This document shows positions 1-9,881 of a stretch of DNA of 64,000 bases, piece after piece. Location: contig NZ_LR134293.1 in assembly GCF_900636575.1 (NCBI RefSeq), positions 1,303,501-1,367,500 on the forward strand, given 5' to 3'. Position numbers and translations under genes: made by a program. This DNA is from Streptococcus canis (GTDB lineage Bacteria > Bacillota > Bacilli > Lactobacillales > Streptococcaceae). Below the pieces are notes generated by a model. The model was not told the origin of the DNA. It ran no database searches and saw nothing but the letters and a program-made list of their open reading frames with translations. How positions within the stretch are numbered: the first letter of the stretch is position 1; each line of letters opens with the position of its first letter.

Positions 1-1808
1 TCTTCAATCCGTTGTGTGATTGGGTGAATGGAAGCAGAACAGTCATTGATATAAGAAATAGAACCATTTGGAGCAACTGCTAGACGGTTTTGGTGATAGA
101 GCCCATCTTTCATAACAGCCGCACGAAGGGCTTCCCAGTCTGAAGCTTGAGGAATAAAATGATTCTTAAATAGATCTTTTACGAGTTCAGATTTTGGTAC
201 AAATTGACCTGTCACATACTTGTCAAAATAGGTACCGTCAGCGTATTTTGATTTGTCAAAACCAACAAAGGTGGTTTGGCGCTCACGAGCAATGTTATTG
301 GATTCAACCAAGGTCCAATAATTCAGGAGCATAAAGTAAATATCAGTAAACTCGATAGACTCGGGACTACCGTATTCAATATGATGTTGAGCAAGGTAAG
401 AATGCAGTCCCATAGCTCCCAAACCGAAAGTATGTGCCTGACTATTTCCATTTTTAATGGTTGGCACTGCTTCAATGTTTGATGAGTCAGTAACAAAGGT
501 TAGGGCACGTGTCATGGCTTTAATAGAACGTCCAAAGTCTGGTGAGGTCATCATATTAAGGATATTAGTTGAACCTAAATTACATGAAATATCAGTTCCC
601 ATTTCTACAAACTCTTGAGCATCATTGATAAAGCTAGGTGTTTGTACCTGTAAAATTTCAGAACACAGGTTACTCATAATAATTTTACCATCAACTGGGT
701 TAGCTCGATTGGCTGTGTCAATATTGATGATATAAGGGTAACCAGATTCTTGTTGTAATTTTGAAATTTCTGTTTCGAGATCACGAGCTTTAATTTTAGT
801 TTTAGTGATTTTAGGATTAGCTACTAGCTCATCATACATCTCGGTAATGTCAAGATAGTTAAATGGAATACCATATTCTTTTTCAACATTATAAGGGCTA
901 AAGAGATACATGTCCTCGTTTTTACGAGCCAATTCGTAAAATTTATCAGGAACAATAATCCCAAGTGACAAGGTTTTAACACGCACCTTTTCATCAGCAT
1001 TTTCTTTTTTAGTAGATAAGAAAGCAATGATGTCGGGATGAAAAATATTAAGGTAAACAACTCCAGCTCCCTGACGTTGTCCAAGTTGGTTGGAATAAGA
1101 AAAACTATCTTCAAATAATTTCATGACAGGAACAACGCCAGAAGCCGCACCAGTATAGCCTTTGATTGGTGCACCAGCTTCACGCAGATTAGATAGGGTA
1201 ATACCAACTCCCCCACCAATACGGGATAACTGCAAAGCAGAGTTGATTGAGCGTCCAATAGAATTCATGTCATCAGTCACTTGTATCAAGAAACAAGAAA
1301 CTAATTCCCCACGACGACTTCGTCCAGCATTTAAAAAGGAAGGGGTAGCAGGTTGGTAACGTTGATTAATCATTTCAATGGCTAAGTCTTTTGCCAATTC
1401 CTCTTGCCCATCGGCAAAATAAAGAGCATTGAACATGACACGATCTTCAAGGCTTTCTAAATAATAATCCCCATCATTTGTTTTTAAAGCATATTGCTGG
1501 TAAAACTTGTAGGCTGCCATAAATGATTTAAAGCGGAAATTTTCTGCCTTGATTAAGTCAGCTAATTCAGTGATAAATTCAGGACGGTATTTCTGAATAA
1601 AATCTGATTCGATGTAGTCATTTGAGATTAAGTACTCAATTTTTTCAGTAATGGAGGCAAAGGGCATTGTGTTTGGCAGCACATTTTCGGTGAAAAAGGC
1701 TGTCAAAGCTTCTTTGTCTTTATGAAGTGGAATTTTACCATCAACAGGACGGTTAATTTCATTATTTAGGCGGAAATAAGAAATATTGCCAAGATCTTTT
1801 AGACTCAT
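1..1808 (-). CDS. nrdE: Ribonucleoside-diphosphate reductase class Ib, alpha subunit (partial, C-terminus outside window)
   Basis: Reduces ribonucleoside diphosphates to deoxy forms with the NrdF radical subunit and NrdH as electron donor. The frame starts MSLKDLGNISYF at 1808 and stays open to the left edge, giving about 602 of the roughly 720 residues usual for NrdE. Visible class I motifs are the first redox cysteine in LVSCFLIQ, the active-site set in NLCSEI (Asn, Cys, Glu) and SCNLGSTN. The C-terminal cysteine tail is beyond the edge. It follows nrdH on the same strand with a 19-base gap, so the two are cotranscribed from the promoter with NrdR boxes at 2105-2200; nrdF would be expected further left but is not in view. 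Confidence 0.97.
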   Translation of the reverse strand, partial: MSLKDLGNISYFRLNNEINRPVDGKIPLHKDKEALTAFFTENVLPNTMPFASITEKIEYLISNDYIESDFIQKYRPEFITELADLIKAENFRFKSFMAAYKFYQQYALKTNDGDYYLESLEDRVMFNALYFADGQEELAKDLAIEMINQRYQPATPSFLNAGRSRRGELVSCFLIQVTDDMNSIGRSINSALQLSRIGGGVGITLSNLREAGAPIKGYTGAASGVVPVMKLFEDSFSYSNQLGQRQGAGVVYLNIFHPDIIAFLSTKKENADEKVRVKTLSLGIIVPDKFYELARKNEDMYLFSPYNVEKEYGIPFNYLDITEMYDELVANPKITKTKIKARDLETEISKLQQESGYPYIINIDTANRANPVDGKIIMSNLCSEILQVQTPSFINDAQEFVEMGTDISCNLGSTNILNMMTSPDFGRSIKAMTRALTFVTDSSNIEAVPTIKNGNSQAHTFGLGAMGLHSYLAQHHIEYGSPESIEFTDIYFMLLNYWTLVESNNIARERQTTFVGFDKSKYADGTYFDKYVTGQFVPKSELVKDLFKNHFIPQASDWEALRAAVMKDGLYHQNRLAVAPNGSISYINDCSASIHPITQRIE

Positions 1809-1827
1809 ATTATTTTTCCTTGTCTTA

Positions 1828-2046
1828 TTAAATCAGTTCTTTTAATTTTGCAGGTTGAAAGCCAGAAAACACGACATTGTCAGCTTCGATGACAGGAGCA
1901 GACGTGAAGCCAAGACTTTTCACATAATCCACTTTTTCGGGATGCTCATCAATATTAATTTCCTGGAAGTCAGCACCATGTTGTTCTAGAAACTTCTTGG
2001 TCATTTTGCACTGCATGCAATTATTTTTGGAATATACTGTAATCAT
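1828..2046 (-). CDS. nrdH: Glutaredoxin-like NrdH redoxin
   Basis: Small thioredoxin-fold protein that passes electrons to class Ib ribonucleotide reductase. The 72 residues start MITVYSKNNC and carry the redox pair Cys10-Met-Gln-Cys13, the cis-proline segment TSAPVIE and the NrdH-type FSGFQP near the end. A ribosome binding site AAGGA lies just before the ATG on the minus strand. First gene of the nrdHE(F) operon. Length and motifs are typical; nothing unusual. Confidence 0.96.
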   Translation of the reverse strand: MITVYSKNNCMQCKMTKKFLEQHGADFQEINIDEHPEKVDYVKSLGFTSAPVIEADNVVFSGFQPAKLKELI

Positions 2047-2104
2047 GTCTTGTCCTTCTTAAAATTAGTCATGATTCCATTTACTTAAACGGAATTACTA
2101 TAAT

Positions 2105-2133
2105 AGCATATAAAAAATAGAAATAAAAAGCAA
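2105..2133 (-). promoter_or_regulatory. Putative sigma-A promoter of nrdHEF
   Basis: On the minus strand TTGCTT (2133-2128) and TATGCT (2110-2105) are 17 bases apart, about 60 bases before nrdH. The NrdR boxes lie directly upstream of the -35. A second possible -10 (TATTAT/TATAGT) lies slightly closer to the gene. Confidence 0.55.
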
Positions 2134-2152
2134 GCCATTTACCCCTAATAAA

Positions 2153-2200
2153 ACACAACATATTGTGTTTATATAAAACTAAAAAAACAAAATATTGTGT
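2153..2200. promoter_or_regulatory. Twin NrdR boxes
   Basis: Two near-palindromic 16-mers of the NrdR type, ACACAACATATTGTGT (2153-2168) and AAACAAAATATTGTGT (2185-2200), spaced 32 bases (about three helical turns) apart. This pairing is the known architecture of NrdR repressor sites, which shut down ribonucleotide reductase genes when dATP/ATP is bound. They serve the nrdHEF promoter on the minus strand. Confidence 0.88.
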
Positions 2201-2374
2201 TGCTGCTAACTTTCAATAACCTATAAAAGATTGGTTTTCAATAAATGAAAATGTTTGAAAATAGATAATTCTATGTTTTAAAATAAGTTTATAAAGGTTG
2301 AAAAATATAGCTGATAAGAAGATGAAAATAAAAGAAAAAAGTTTCAAGTTTTTCTGGCCTTCAGATATTTAATC

Positions 2375-2403
2375 TTGAAAATAAAAAAGCATTATGCTAT
2401 AAT
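2375..2403 (+). promoter_or_regulatory. Sigma-A promoter of ptsHI
   Basis: TTGAAA (2375-2380), 17-base spacer, TATAAT (2398-2403). This is close to consensus and places the start about 55 bases before ptsH. Fits the high constitutive expression expected of general PTS proteins. Confidence 0.85.
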
Positions 2404-2467
2404 CTGTTATTGTAAGGGTTATCATGTGATGGCTCAAAAATACACAACTTAAAAGGAGAACCATAAT

Positions 2468-2731
2468 ATGGCTTCAAAAGACTTTCACATCGTTGCAGAA
2501 ACAGGTATTCATGCACGTCCAGCTACCTTGCTTGTTCAAACAGCTAGCAAATTTGCTTCAGATATCACACTTGACTATAAAGGTAAAGCAGTAAATCTTA
2601 AATCAATCATGGGTGTTATGAGTCTTGGTGTTGGCCAAGGTGCTGACGTGACGATCTCAGCTGAAGGTGCTGACGCTGAAGATGCAATCGCAGCAATCGA
2701 AGAAACTATGACTAAAGAAGGATTGGCATAA
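2468..2731 (+). CDS. ptsH: Phosphocarrier protein HPr
   Basis: Carries phosphate from enzyme I to the sugar-specific EIIA proteins and, in Firmicutes, acts as CcpA co-repressor when phosphorylated on serine. The 87 residues show the active-site His15 in GIHARP and the regulatory Ser46 in [11 protein letters not shown] that HPr kinase modifies. A strong AAAAGGAGA precedes the ATG. ptsI follows after four bases. Family length and both phosphorylation sites are intact. Confidence 0.98.
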   Translation: MASKDFHIVAETGIHARPATLLVQTASKFASDITLDYKGKAVNLKSIMGVMSLGVGQGADVTISAEGADAEDAIAAIEETMTKEGLA

Positions 2732-2735
2732 GACT

Positions 2736-4469
2736 ATGACAGAAATGCTTAAAGGAATCGCAGCCTCTGATGGTGTTGCTGTTGCTAAAGCATATCTACT
2801 AGTTCAGCCGGATTTGTCATTTGAGACTGTAACAGTCGAAGATACAAATGCAGAAGAAGCTCGCCTTGATGTTGCACTCCAAGCTTCACAAGACGAGCTT
2901 TCTGTTATCCGCGAAAAGGCAGTAGAAAGCTTAGGCGAAGAAGCAGCAGCCGTTTTTGATGCACATTTGATGGTTCTTGCTGACCCAGAAATGATCAGCC
3001 AAATTAAAGAAACTATTCGCGCAAAACAAACAAATGCAGAAACAGGTCTTAAGGAAGTGACTGACATGTTCATCACCATCTTTGAAGGCATGGAAGACAA
3101 CCCATACATGCAAGAGCGTGCAGCGGATATCCGCGATGTTGCTAAACGTGTGTTGGCTCACCTTTTAGGTGTAAAACTTCCAAATCCTGCGACTATCAAT
3201 GAGGAATCAATCGTTATTGCACATGATTTGACACCTTCAGATACTGCTCAACTTAACAAACAATTTGTAAAAGCATTTGTTACAAATATCGGTGGTCGTA
3301 CAAGTCACTCAGCTATCATGGCACGTACACTTGAGATCGCTGCGGTACTTGGAACAAATGATATTACAAAACGTGTTAAAGATGGTGATATGATTGCCGT
3401 TAACGGTATCACCGGTGAAGTTATTATCGACCCAAGTGAAGACCAAATCCTTGCTTTCAAAGAAGCTGGTGCTGCTTACGCAAAACAAAAAGCTGAGTGG
3501 GCTCTTCTTAAAGATGCTCATACTGAAACAGCTGATGGTAAACACTTTGAATTGGCAGCTAACATCGGTACCCCAAAAGATGTTGAAGGTGTTAATGATA
3601 ATGGTGCAGAAGCAGTTGGTCTTTACCGTACTGAGTTCTTATACATGGATTCTCAAGACTTCCCAACGGAAGACGAGCAATACGAAGCTTACAAGGCAGT
3701 GCTTGAAGGCATGAATGGCAAGCCTGTTGTGGTTCGTACCATGGATATTGGTGGAGACAAGGAACTTCCTTACTTTGACCTTCCAAAAGAAATGAACCCA
3801 TTCCTTGGTTTCCGTGCTCTTCGTATTTCCATCTCTGAAACTGGAGATGGCATGTTCCGTACACAGATTCGTGCGCTTCTTCGTGCATCTGTTCATGGTC
3901 AACTTCGCATCATGTTCCCAATGGTTGCCCTTCTTAAAGAATTCCGCGCTGCAAAAGCTGTCTTTGATGAAGAAAAAGCAAACTTGCTTGCAGAAGGTAT
4001 TGCGGTTGCTGATGATATTCAAGTTGGTATCATGATTGAAATTCCTGCAGCTGCTATGCTTGCAGACCAATTCGCAAAAGAAGTTGACTTCTTCTCCATT
4101 GGAACAAATGATCTTATTCAATACACTATGGCAGCGGACCGTATGAACGAACAAGTCTCATACCTTTACCAACCATATAACCCATCAATCCTCCGTTTGA
4201 TTAACAACGTTATTAAAGCAGCACACGCTGAAGGCAAATGGGCAGGTATGTGTGGTGAGATGGCAGGTGACCAACAAGCTGTTCCACTTCTTGTCGGAAT
4301 GGGACTCGATGAGTTTTCTATGTCAGCAACATCTATTCTTCGTACACGTAGCTTAATGAAGAAACTTGATTCTGCTAAAATGGAAGAATACGCAAATCGG
4401 GCGCTTACAGAATGTTCAACTGCAGAAGAAGTTCTTGAACTTTCTAAAGAATACGTTTCTGAAGATTAA
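2736..4469 (+). CDS. ptsI: PTS enzyme I (phosphoenolpyruvate-protein phosphotransferase)
   Basis: Autophosphorylates from phosphoenolpyruvate and passes the phosphate to HPr in the cytoplasm. At 577 residues it has the family length. The phosphohistidine is about residue 191 in [12 protein letters not shown], the TIM-barrel PEP-binding part contains RTEFLYMD, and the C-terminal catalytic cysteine is about residue 506 in GMCGEMAGD. It starts four bases after ptsH and ends at a hairpin terminator, so ptsHI is a two-gene operon feeding the EII genes, including those at 46.2-49.1 kb. Confidence 0.98.
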   Translation: MTEMLKGIAASDGVAVAKAYLLVQPDLSFETVTVEDTNAEEARLDVALQASQDELSVIREKAVESLGEEAAAVFDAHLMVLADPEMISQIKETIRAKQTNAETGLKEVTDMFITIFEGMEDNPYMQERAADIRDVAKRVLAHLLGVKLPNPATINEESIVIAHDLTPSDTAQLNKQFVKAFVTNIGGRTSHSAIMARTLEIAAVLGTNDITKRVKDGDMIAVNGITGEVIIDPSEDQILAFKEAGAAYAKQKAEWALLKDAHTETADGKHFELAANIGTPKDVEGVNDNGAEAVGLYRTEFLYMDSQDFPTEDEQYEAYKAVLEGMNGKPVVVRTMDIGGDKELPYFDLPKEMNPFLGFRALRISISETGDGMFRTQIRALLRASVHGQLRIMFPMVALLKEFRAAKAVFDEEKANLLAEGIAVADDIQVGIMIEIPAAAMLADQFAKEVDFFSIGTNDLIQYTMAADRMNEQVSYLYQPYNPSILRLINNVIKAAHAEGKWAGMCGEMAGDQQAVPLLVGMGLDEFSMSATSILRTRSLMKKLDSAKMEEYANRALTECSTAEEVLELSKEYVSED

Positions 4470-4473
4470 CCAC

Positions 4474-4506
4474 AAAAAGAGTTGGTGTTTTCCAGCTCTT
4501 TTTTTG
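4474..4506 (+). terminator. Rho-independent terminator of ptsHI
   Basis: AAAAAGAGTTGG, six-base loop, CCAGCTCTTTTT with one imperfect pair, then a T run. Confidence 0.85.
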
Positions 4507-4577
4507 TTTTTTCAGTAAAACAATTTGAAAACTCAAATAATTTGTCAAAATTTTCAGATAGTTTACATATCCAACTG

Positions 4578-4605
4578 TTGAAATATCATGGAAAAGTGAT
4601 AGAAT
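4578..4605 (+). promoter_or_regulatory. Putative gapN promoter
   Basis: TTGAAA (4578-4583), 16-base spacer, TAGAAT (4600-4605), 30 bases before the gapN start codon. Confidence 0.6.
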
Positions 4606-4635
4606 AAGATTACTATCGTAAAAGGAGATAAAACG

Positions 4636-6063
4636 TTGACAACACAATATAAAAATTTAGTGAACGGTGAATGGAAATTGTCAGAAAACGAGATTAAGAT
4701 TTATGCACCAGCAACAGGTGAGGAATTAGGTAGTGTCCCTGCCATGTCTCGTGAAGAGGTTGATGCTGTTTACGGTGCTGCTCGTCAAGCCTTGGCAGGC
4801 TGGAGGGCTCTTTCTTATGTAGAACGTGCGGCCTTCCTTCATAAAGCTGCTGATATTTTAGTACGTGATGCTGAAAAGATCGGTGCAATTCTTTCAAAAG
4901 AAGTAGCCAAAGGTCACAAGGCAGCTGTTAGCGAAGTTATTCGTACCGCTGAAATCATTAACTATGCAGCAGAAGAAGGGCTTCGTATGGAAGGTGAAGT
5001 TCTTGAGGGTGGTAGCTTTGAAGCTGCTAGTAAGAAAAAAATTGCCATTGTTCGTCGTGAGCCAGTTGGTTTAGTTCTTGCCATCTCACCTTTTAACTAT
5101 CCCGTTAACTTGGCAGGTTCTAAGATTGCTCCAGCTCTTATTGCAGGAAATGTGGTTGCCCTTAAACCACCTACACAAGGCTCTATTTCTGGCTTATTAC
5201 TTGCAGAAGCTTTTGCGGAAGCTGGTATTCCAGGAGGAGTCTTTAATACAATTACTGGTCGTGGTTCTGTCATTGGTGACTATATCGTTGAGCACGAAGC
5301 GGTTAACTTTATAAACTTTACAGGTTCTACGCCAATTGGAGAGCGTATCGGAAAACTAGCTGGTATGCGTCCAATCATGCTAGAACTAGGGGGTAAAGAT
5401 TCTGCTATCGTATTAGAAGATGCTGACCTTGATCTGGCAGCTAAAAATATTGTTGCGGGTGCGTTTGGGTATTCAGGACAACGTTGTACAGCGGTTAAAC
5501 GTGTTCTTGTCATGGAAAGTGTTGCAGATGACTTGGTTGAAAAGATTCGGGATAAGGTTTTGCAATTGACAATTGGTAACCCGGAAGATAATGCAGACAT
5601 CACACCACTTATTGACACATCAGCTGCTGATTTTGTTGAAGGATTAATCAAGGATGCAGTTGACAAGGGTGCAACGGCTCATACAGATATTAAACGAGAA
5701 GGTAATCTTATTTGTCCTATCCTCTTTGACCATGTAACAACTGACATGCGTTTGGCTTGGGAAGAGCCATTTGGTCCAGTATTACCAATTATTCGTGTAG
5801 CCTCTGTGGAAGAAGCTATCAAGATTTCTAATGAGTCTGAATATGGCTTGCAAGCTTCTATTTTTACAACTAATTTTCCACAAGCCTTTGGCATTGCAGA
5901 GCAACTAGAGGTTGGAACAGTTCATATTAATAATAAAACACAACGTGGAACAGATAATTTCCCATTCTTAGGAGCTAAAAAATCTGGTGCGGGTGTTCAA
6001 GGAGTGAAGTACTCTATTGAAGCGATGACAAGTGTTAAATCAGTCGTTTTTGATATTCAGTAA
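4636..6063 (+). CDS. gapN: NADP-dependent non-phosphorylating glyceraldehyde-3-phosphate dehydrogenase
   Basis: Oxidises glyceraldehyde-3-phosphate directly to 3-phosphoglycerate, making NADPH; streptococci depend on it as an NADPH source. The 475 residues are full length for the aldehyde dehydrogenase family. Catalytic Cys284 lies in GQRCTAVKR and general base Glu250 in LELGGKDS, the same numbering as the well-studied S. mutans enzyme. The start is TTG at 4636: the protein then begins MTTQYKNLVNGEWK, matching the family, and AAAGGAGA sits upstream. It has its own promoter and terminator, so it is monocistronic. Confidence 0.97.
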   Translation: MTTQYKNLVNGEWKLSENEIKIYAPATGEELGSVPAMSREEVDAVYGAARQALAGWRALSYVERAAFLHKAADILVRDAEKIGAILSKEVAKGHKAAVSEVIRTAEIINYAAEEGLRMEGEVLEGGSFEAASKKKIAIVRREPVGLVLAISPFNYPVNLAGSKIAPALIAGNVVALKPPTQGSISGLLLAEAFAEAGIPGGVFNTITGRGSVIGDYIVEHEAVNFINFTGSTPIGERIGKLAGMRPIMLELGGKDSAIVLEDADLDLAAKNIVAGAFGYSGQRCTAVKRVLVMESVADDLVEKIRDKVLQLTIGNPEDNADITPLIDTSAADFVEGLIKDAVDKGATAHTDIKREGNLICPILFDHVTTDMRLAWEEPFGPVLPIIRVASVEEAIKISNESEYGLQASIFTTNFPQAFGIAEQLEVGTVHINNKTQRGTDNFPFLGAKKSGAGVQGVKYSIEAMTSVKSVVFDIQ

Positions 6064-6066
6064 GCT

Positions 6067-6094
6067 AAAAAAGTTAGGTTAGCCTAACTTTTTT
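6067..6094. terminator. Terminator after gapN
   Basis: AAAAAAGTTAGG, four-base loop, CCTAACTTTTTT. The stem is perfect and symmetrical, so it could act on either strand. Confidence 0.85.
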
Positions 6095-6148
6095 GGTTTA
6101 TTTTTTAACTTGGCTGTGTTAAAATGGTAATACAAGTGGAGGCGACTA

Positions 6149-7438
6149 TTGAAAAAATTAAATTTTATTCTTGTTAGTTTATTAAGTATTGCGATGTTGA
6201 GTCTGGTGCTAATCTCCATTAATCATTGGAAGACCAAAGAAGATAGTCAGCGTTTAGTATTAGCTGAAAAGAAAAAAAGCACATCAGACTTAACGATAAA
6301 AACAGTTAAGCATATTAAAAATGGTCAAAAAGACTATTACTATTTTTCACCGACTGCCAACGCAGATGATTTCTTTGTTAACAATTTGCCGGTTTCTATG
6401 TACCAGAATGAAGCGGTTGACAAGGCAGTTATTCTCTTAAAACCTAAACTTCAAGCATCACAGTTGAAGTCTGTTCAGAAATTAATCATTTCTAAGAAGG
6501 TCTATCAGAAAAAGTTATTTCATTTGACAAAACTATCAGAAAAAGTGGTTAGCTCCTATCATATCACAAAGGATTTTCAACCTTTTCACTTAAAGGATTT
6601 GGTATCGGGTCATTTAGAGCGCATTGAACAAGAGGTTGGTAAAAAATATCCAGATAAGCCCTTCCATATCACTGACTATGACAATTTGAGTGATCGTAAT
6701 CATTTATTGAGTGATCATTTTGATGTCAATGAGGGGCAACTGACTCTGGGGAAAGAAATCACCATTTCCCTAGCAAGTTTATTTGATGTGATTAATCCAG
6801 ATTTTCTAGAAGCAGCTGATAAGGTTGCCTATGATGAGTATTTGGCTAAGAAGAAGGCAGAGGAAGAAGCCCAGCATCCTAAAAAAATAGTTGCACTGAC
6901 TTTTGATGATGGCCCAGACCCTGCCACAACACCTCAGGTTTTAGATATTCTAGCCAGATACCATGCTAAAGCAAGTTTCTTTATGATGGGATCAAAGGTA
7001 GTCAATAATGAGGCTTTGGTTAAACGAGTTAGCGAAGCTGGCCATGACATTGGTAATCATACTTGGGATCATCCTAACCTAACCAAGTTACCTGTGGATC
7101 AGATTCAGAGTGAGGTTAACAGGACCAATCAGGCCATTGAGAAAGCTTGTGGAAAGAAACCTCTCTACTTACGTCCTCCGTATGGAGCCACGAATGCAAT
7201 GGTTCAACAGGCCTCAGGGTTGACACAAATGTTGTGGACAGTTGACACGAGAGATTGGGAAAACCACAGTACTGAGGGAATTATGGCTAATCTCAAAAAA
7301 CAATTGCAACCTGGTGGTGTGGTGCTGATGCATGATATTCACCAAACAACAGTTGATGCTCTTCCAACAGTAATGGAGTATTTAAAAGCAGAAGGTTACC
7401 AATGTGTGACCCTGTCTGAACTTTATGACCATACCTAA
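6149..7438 (+). CDS. Membrane-anchored polysaccharide deacetylase (PgdA/NodB family)
   Basis: Predicted cell-surface enzyme that removes N-acetyl groups from a wall glycan such as peptidoglycan GlcNAc. Residues about 7-26 form a signal-anchor helix; residues 30-240 are an extracellular region without catalytic motifs; the NodB domain covers about 245-425. Metal and catalytic residues are visible: Asp253-Asp254 in TFDDGPDP, His304 and His308 in GNHTWDHP, and RPPYGA. The start is TTG with GGAGG upstream; no better ATG exists nearby. Which glycan it acts on (stem peptidoglycan or the wall polysaccharide linkage unit, as for PplD-type enzymes) cannot be told from sequence. Confidence 0.9.
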   Translation: MKKLNFILVSLLSIAMLSLVLISINHWKTKEDSQRLVLAEKKKSTSDLTIKTVKHIKNGQKDYYYFSPTANADDFFVNNLPVSMYQNEAVDKAVILLKPKLQASQLKSVQKLIISKKVYQKKLFHLTKLSEKVVSSYHITKDFQPFHLKDLVSGHLERIEQEVGKKYPDKPFHITDYDNLSDRNHLLSDHFDVNEGQLTLGKEITISLASLFDVINPDFLEAADKVAYDEYLAKKKAEEEAQHPKKIVALTFDDGPDPATTPQVLDILARYHAKASFFMMGSKVVNNEALVKRVSEAGHDIGNHTWDHPNLTKLPVDQIQSEVNRTNQAIEKACGKKPLYLRPPYGATNAMVQQASGLTQMLWTVDTRDWENHSTEGIMANLKKQLQPGGVVLMHDIHQTTVDALPTVMEYLKAEGYQCVTLSELYDHT

Positions 7439-7488
7439 AAGGTCATTTGTAGGCCTTAGACAGTTAATCTTTTCGGTAATAAAAAGTC

Positions 7489-7524
7489 GCCCAATTGCAA
7501 TCAATAGCAGTTGGGCTGTTTTTT
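7489..7524 (+). terminator. Terminator after the deacetylase gene
   Basis: GCCCAATTGC, short loop, GCAGTTGGGC with one wobble pair, then a T run. Confidence 0.8.
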
Positions 7525-7732
7525 AACCATTGGTATAAAAAATAAACAAAAGAAACTCAAAGAACCTATCACAGCCAAGAAAAACGATGGTCAAGTGATA
7601 GGTAAACGGTTATAAACGAGGTGATTTTTAGGCATGGGTACGATAGTAACCTTCTAGGGCAAGATAAGTTCATCTTGTTACTAAGAGGTAGTTGTAGGCT
7701 TATCTATTGTGCATTGACTTCTTTATAGCCAG

Positions 7733-8818
7733 TTACTTTTTAGGGAGGAGTTGCTGATGCTTCAGTTGTATTTCGGAAACTTTGGCGAATTTTTTGAGTT
7801 TTTTGATGTCTTCAGGATGGTTAACCAAGGTAATCACGACACCAGATTTTCCCATTCGACCTGTTCGCCCAGCCCTGTGGGTATAATTTTCTTTATCACG
7901 GGCAAGGTCAAAATGAATCACGTAGTCTAAGTTATCAATATCAATCCCTCGAGCAACGAGGTCTGTGGCTAGTAGGAGGGATAGGTCATGGTTTTTAAAT
8001 TTTTCAAGAATGATTTTGCGGTATTTGACGTTAATATCACTGGCTAAAGAAACAGCTGCGGCACCATTGTATTGTAGGCGTTCTTCAGCAGCTCCTAAAT
8101 CAGACAAGCTATTAAAAAAGACCAAGGCACGGAAATTAGGGATATTAGCAAATTTTCGTAGTAAATCTGTTCGCTTGCGCTTGTCAACCATGAGGTAAAA
8201 ATGCTGAATAGCATCGTTGGTTTGCCCTGAAAGATTGATGCAGAATGTATTTGGAGCTAAGGAAGTTTGGTCCACCTTATTAGTAGCGCTCATGTAAATC
8301 ATTTGATGGTCACGAGGAACATGGCGACTGATTTTTTGAACAAAATCATACTGAGAATCACTTAATAATTCGTCGTATTCATCTAAAACAATGGTGTTGA
8401 TAGACATCATCTTGATTTTTTTCACCTTAATCAGTTCAAAAATGCGTCCAGGGGTTCCAATCAGGATTTCTGGGCCTTTTTTGAGACGTTCGATTTGACG
8501 TTTTTGACTGGTTCCAGAAATAAAAAGTTGTGCAGTTAACCCTAGGGGCTCTGCCCATTCTTTAGCAACTTCAAAAATTTGACCAGCTAATTCGGTATTA
8601 GGTGCTAAAATGAGCAGTTGCTGGGATTTCTTAGGAGTCAACGATAGGAGGCTTGGAAAGAGATAGGCCAAGGTTTTGCCTGTTCCAGTAGGGCTGATGC
8701 CAAGGAGATTTTTGCCATCAAAAATGGGTTGAAAGGCCTGCTCTTGGATTGGCGTTAAATGGGTAAATGCGATTTGGTCAAGTTTTTCTTGCCATTGAGG
8801 GGGAAATTTAGTGATCAT
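7733..8818 (-). CDS. DEAD-box ATP-dependent RNA helicase (short type)
   Basis: Cytoplasmic RNA helicase that likely helps ribosome assembly or mRNA turnover. In order it shows a Q-motif-like TPIQEQAF, Walker A SPTGTGKT, TPGR, motif II as DEYD rather than DEAD, SAT, and HRAGRTGR. At 361 residues it consists of the two RecA-like domains with almost no C-terminal tail, a compact form that I believe is usual for this streptococcal paralogue. It is divergent from udk, separated by about 98 bases with AT-rich promoter-like sequence. Confidence 0.9.
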   Translation of the reverse strand: MITKFPPQWQEKLDQIAFTHLTPIQEQAFQPIFDGKNLLGISPTGTGKTLAYLFPSLLSLTPKKSQQLLILAPNTELAGQIFEVAKEWAEPLGLTAQLFISGTSQKRQIERLKKGPEILIGTPGRIFELIKVKKIKMMSINTIVLDEYDELLSDSQYDFVQKISRHVPRDHQMIYMSATNKVDQTSLAPNTFCINLSGQTNDAIQHFYLMVDKRKRTDLLRKFANIPNFRALVFFNSLSDLGAAEERLQYNGAAAVSLASDINVKYRKIILEKFKNHDLSLLLATDLVARGIDIDNLDYVIHFDLARDKENYTHRAGRTGRMGKSGVVITLVNHPEDIKKLKKFAKVSEIQLKHQQLLPKK

Positions 8819-8916
8819 GTGTCTTCCTTTTACTATTTGTTTCTATAGTCATTATAGCATTATAGGCTTCAATTTGGTAAAATAGTGGGGAAGACTTTTT
8901 AGATTTGGAGTTTAAA

Positions 8917-9543
8917 ATGCTTAAAAAACCGATTATTATTGGTGTAACTGGTGGTTCCGGTGGTGGTAAAACAAGTGTGTCACGCGCAATTTTGGACAGT
9001 TTTCCAAATGCTCGTATTGCGATGATTCAACATGATTCTTACTATAAAGATCAGTCGCACATGAGTTTTGAGGAGCGGGTCAAAACCAATTATGACCATC
9101 CTTTGGCTTTCGACACTGACTTTATGATTCAGCAGTTAAAAGAATTATTGGCGGGAAGACCGGTGGATATTCCTATTTACGACTACAAAGAGCACACTCG
9201 TAGTGATAAGACTTTTCGTCAAGATCCTCAGGATGTTATTATTGTCGAAGGTATATTGGTTCTGGAAGATGAACGTCTTCGCAACTTAATGGACATCAAA
9301 TTATTCGTGGATACAGATGATGATATTCGTATTATTCGTCGAATTAAGCGTGATATGATGGAACGCGGCAGAAGTTTAGAAAGCATTATTGATCAGTACA
9401 CAAGTGTGGTGAAGCCGATGTATCATCAATTTATTGAGCCAAGTAAACGTTATGCTGATATTGTCATTCCAGAGGGAGTCAGTAATGTGGTCGCTATTGA
9501 TGTCATCAACAGTAAAATTGCAAGTATTCTTGGCGAAGTTTAA
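8917..9543 (+). CDS. udk: Uridine/cytidine kinase
   Basis: Phosphorylates uridine and cytidine to UMP and CMP in pyrimidine salvage. 208 residues with P-loop [12 protein letters not shown] at the N-terminus and the HDSYYKD and YDYKEHTRS segments typical of the family. I place the start at ATG 8917 because GGAG (8907-8910) lies six bases before it; an in-frame TTG at 8905 overlaps this ribosome binding site and is unlikely. It ends shortly before a small DUF1294 gene. Confidence 0.96.
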   Translation: MLKKPIIIGVTGGSGGGKTSVSRAILDSFPNARIAMIQHDSYYKDQSHMSFEERVKTNYDHPLAFDTDFMIQQLKELLAGRPVDIPIYDYKEHTRSDKTFRQDPQDVIIVEGILVLEDERLRNLMDIKLFVDTDDDIRIIRRIKRDMMERGRSLESIIDQYTSVVKPMYHQFIEPSKRYADIVIPEGVSNVVAIDVINSKIASILGEV

Positions 9544-9607
9544 GAAAAAGATTGAGTGGATTGTCTGAATCTGCTCTTTTTAAGTTGTCATAATAGGAAG
9601 GATAAAG

Positions 9608-9880
9608 ATGTTATTAAAATGGGGATTAGTTCTCTTTTTGTGGAATAGTTTTGTTTTTACCCTTTACGCTTTTGATAAACAAAAAGCTATCAAGAGACAA
9701 TGGAGGATTAGTGAAAAAACCTTACTGCTCACCACGCTTTTTTGCGGTGGTCTAGGTGCTTGGTTAGCCGCCAAGTCTTGTCACCATAAAACGAGAAAGT
9801 GGTATTTTGTCCTGACTTGGTATTTGGGAATGCTGCTTACCTTACTCTTTACGTATGCTATCTTAAAAGTGCTAAACTGA
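9608..9880 (+). CDS. DUF1294 family small membrane protein
   Basis: Function unknown. The 90 residues carry a hydrophobic N-terminal segment (about 3-20), the family pattern YAFDKQKA...WRISEKTLL, a second hydrophobic stretch GGLGAWLAA, the conserved HKTRKWYF and a C-terminal membrane helix. This matches the DUF1294 pattern (Asp-Lys, Trp-Arg-Ile, His-Lys-Thr-Arg). GGAAGG lies before the ATG and a terminator follows, so it probably shares the udk transcript. Confidence 0.85.
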   Translation: MLLKWGLVLFLWNSFVFTLYAFDKQKAIKRQWRISEKTLLLTTLFCGGLGAWLAAKSCHHKTRKWYFVLTWYLGMLLTLLFTYAILKVLN

Positions 9881-9881
9881 A

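Noticed and set aside
3309..4154. Long open frames antisense to ptsI
   Set aside because: They are shadows of a highly biased coding sequence on the other strand, with no ribosome binding sites and no recognisable domains.
7525..7732. Possible small RNA or remnant gene with CCTATCAC ... GTGATAGG arms (7565-7602)
   Set aside because: Only an eight-base inverted repeat; no promoter, T run or coding pattern to support a feature.
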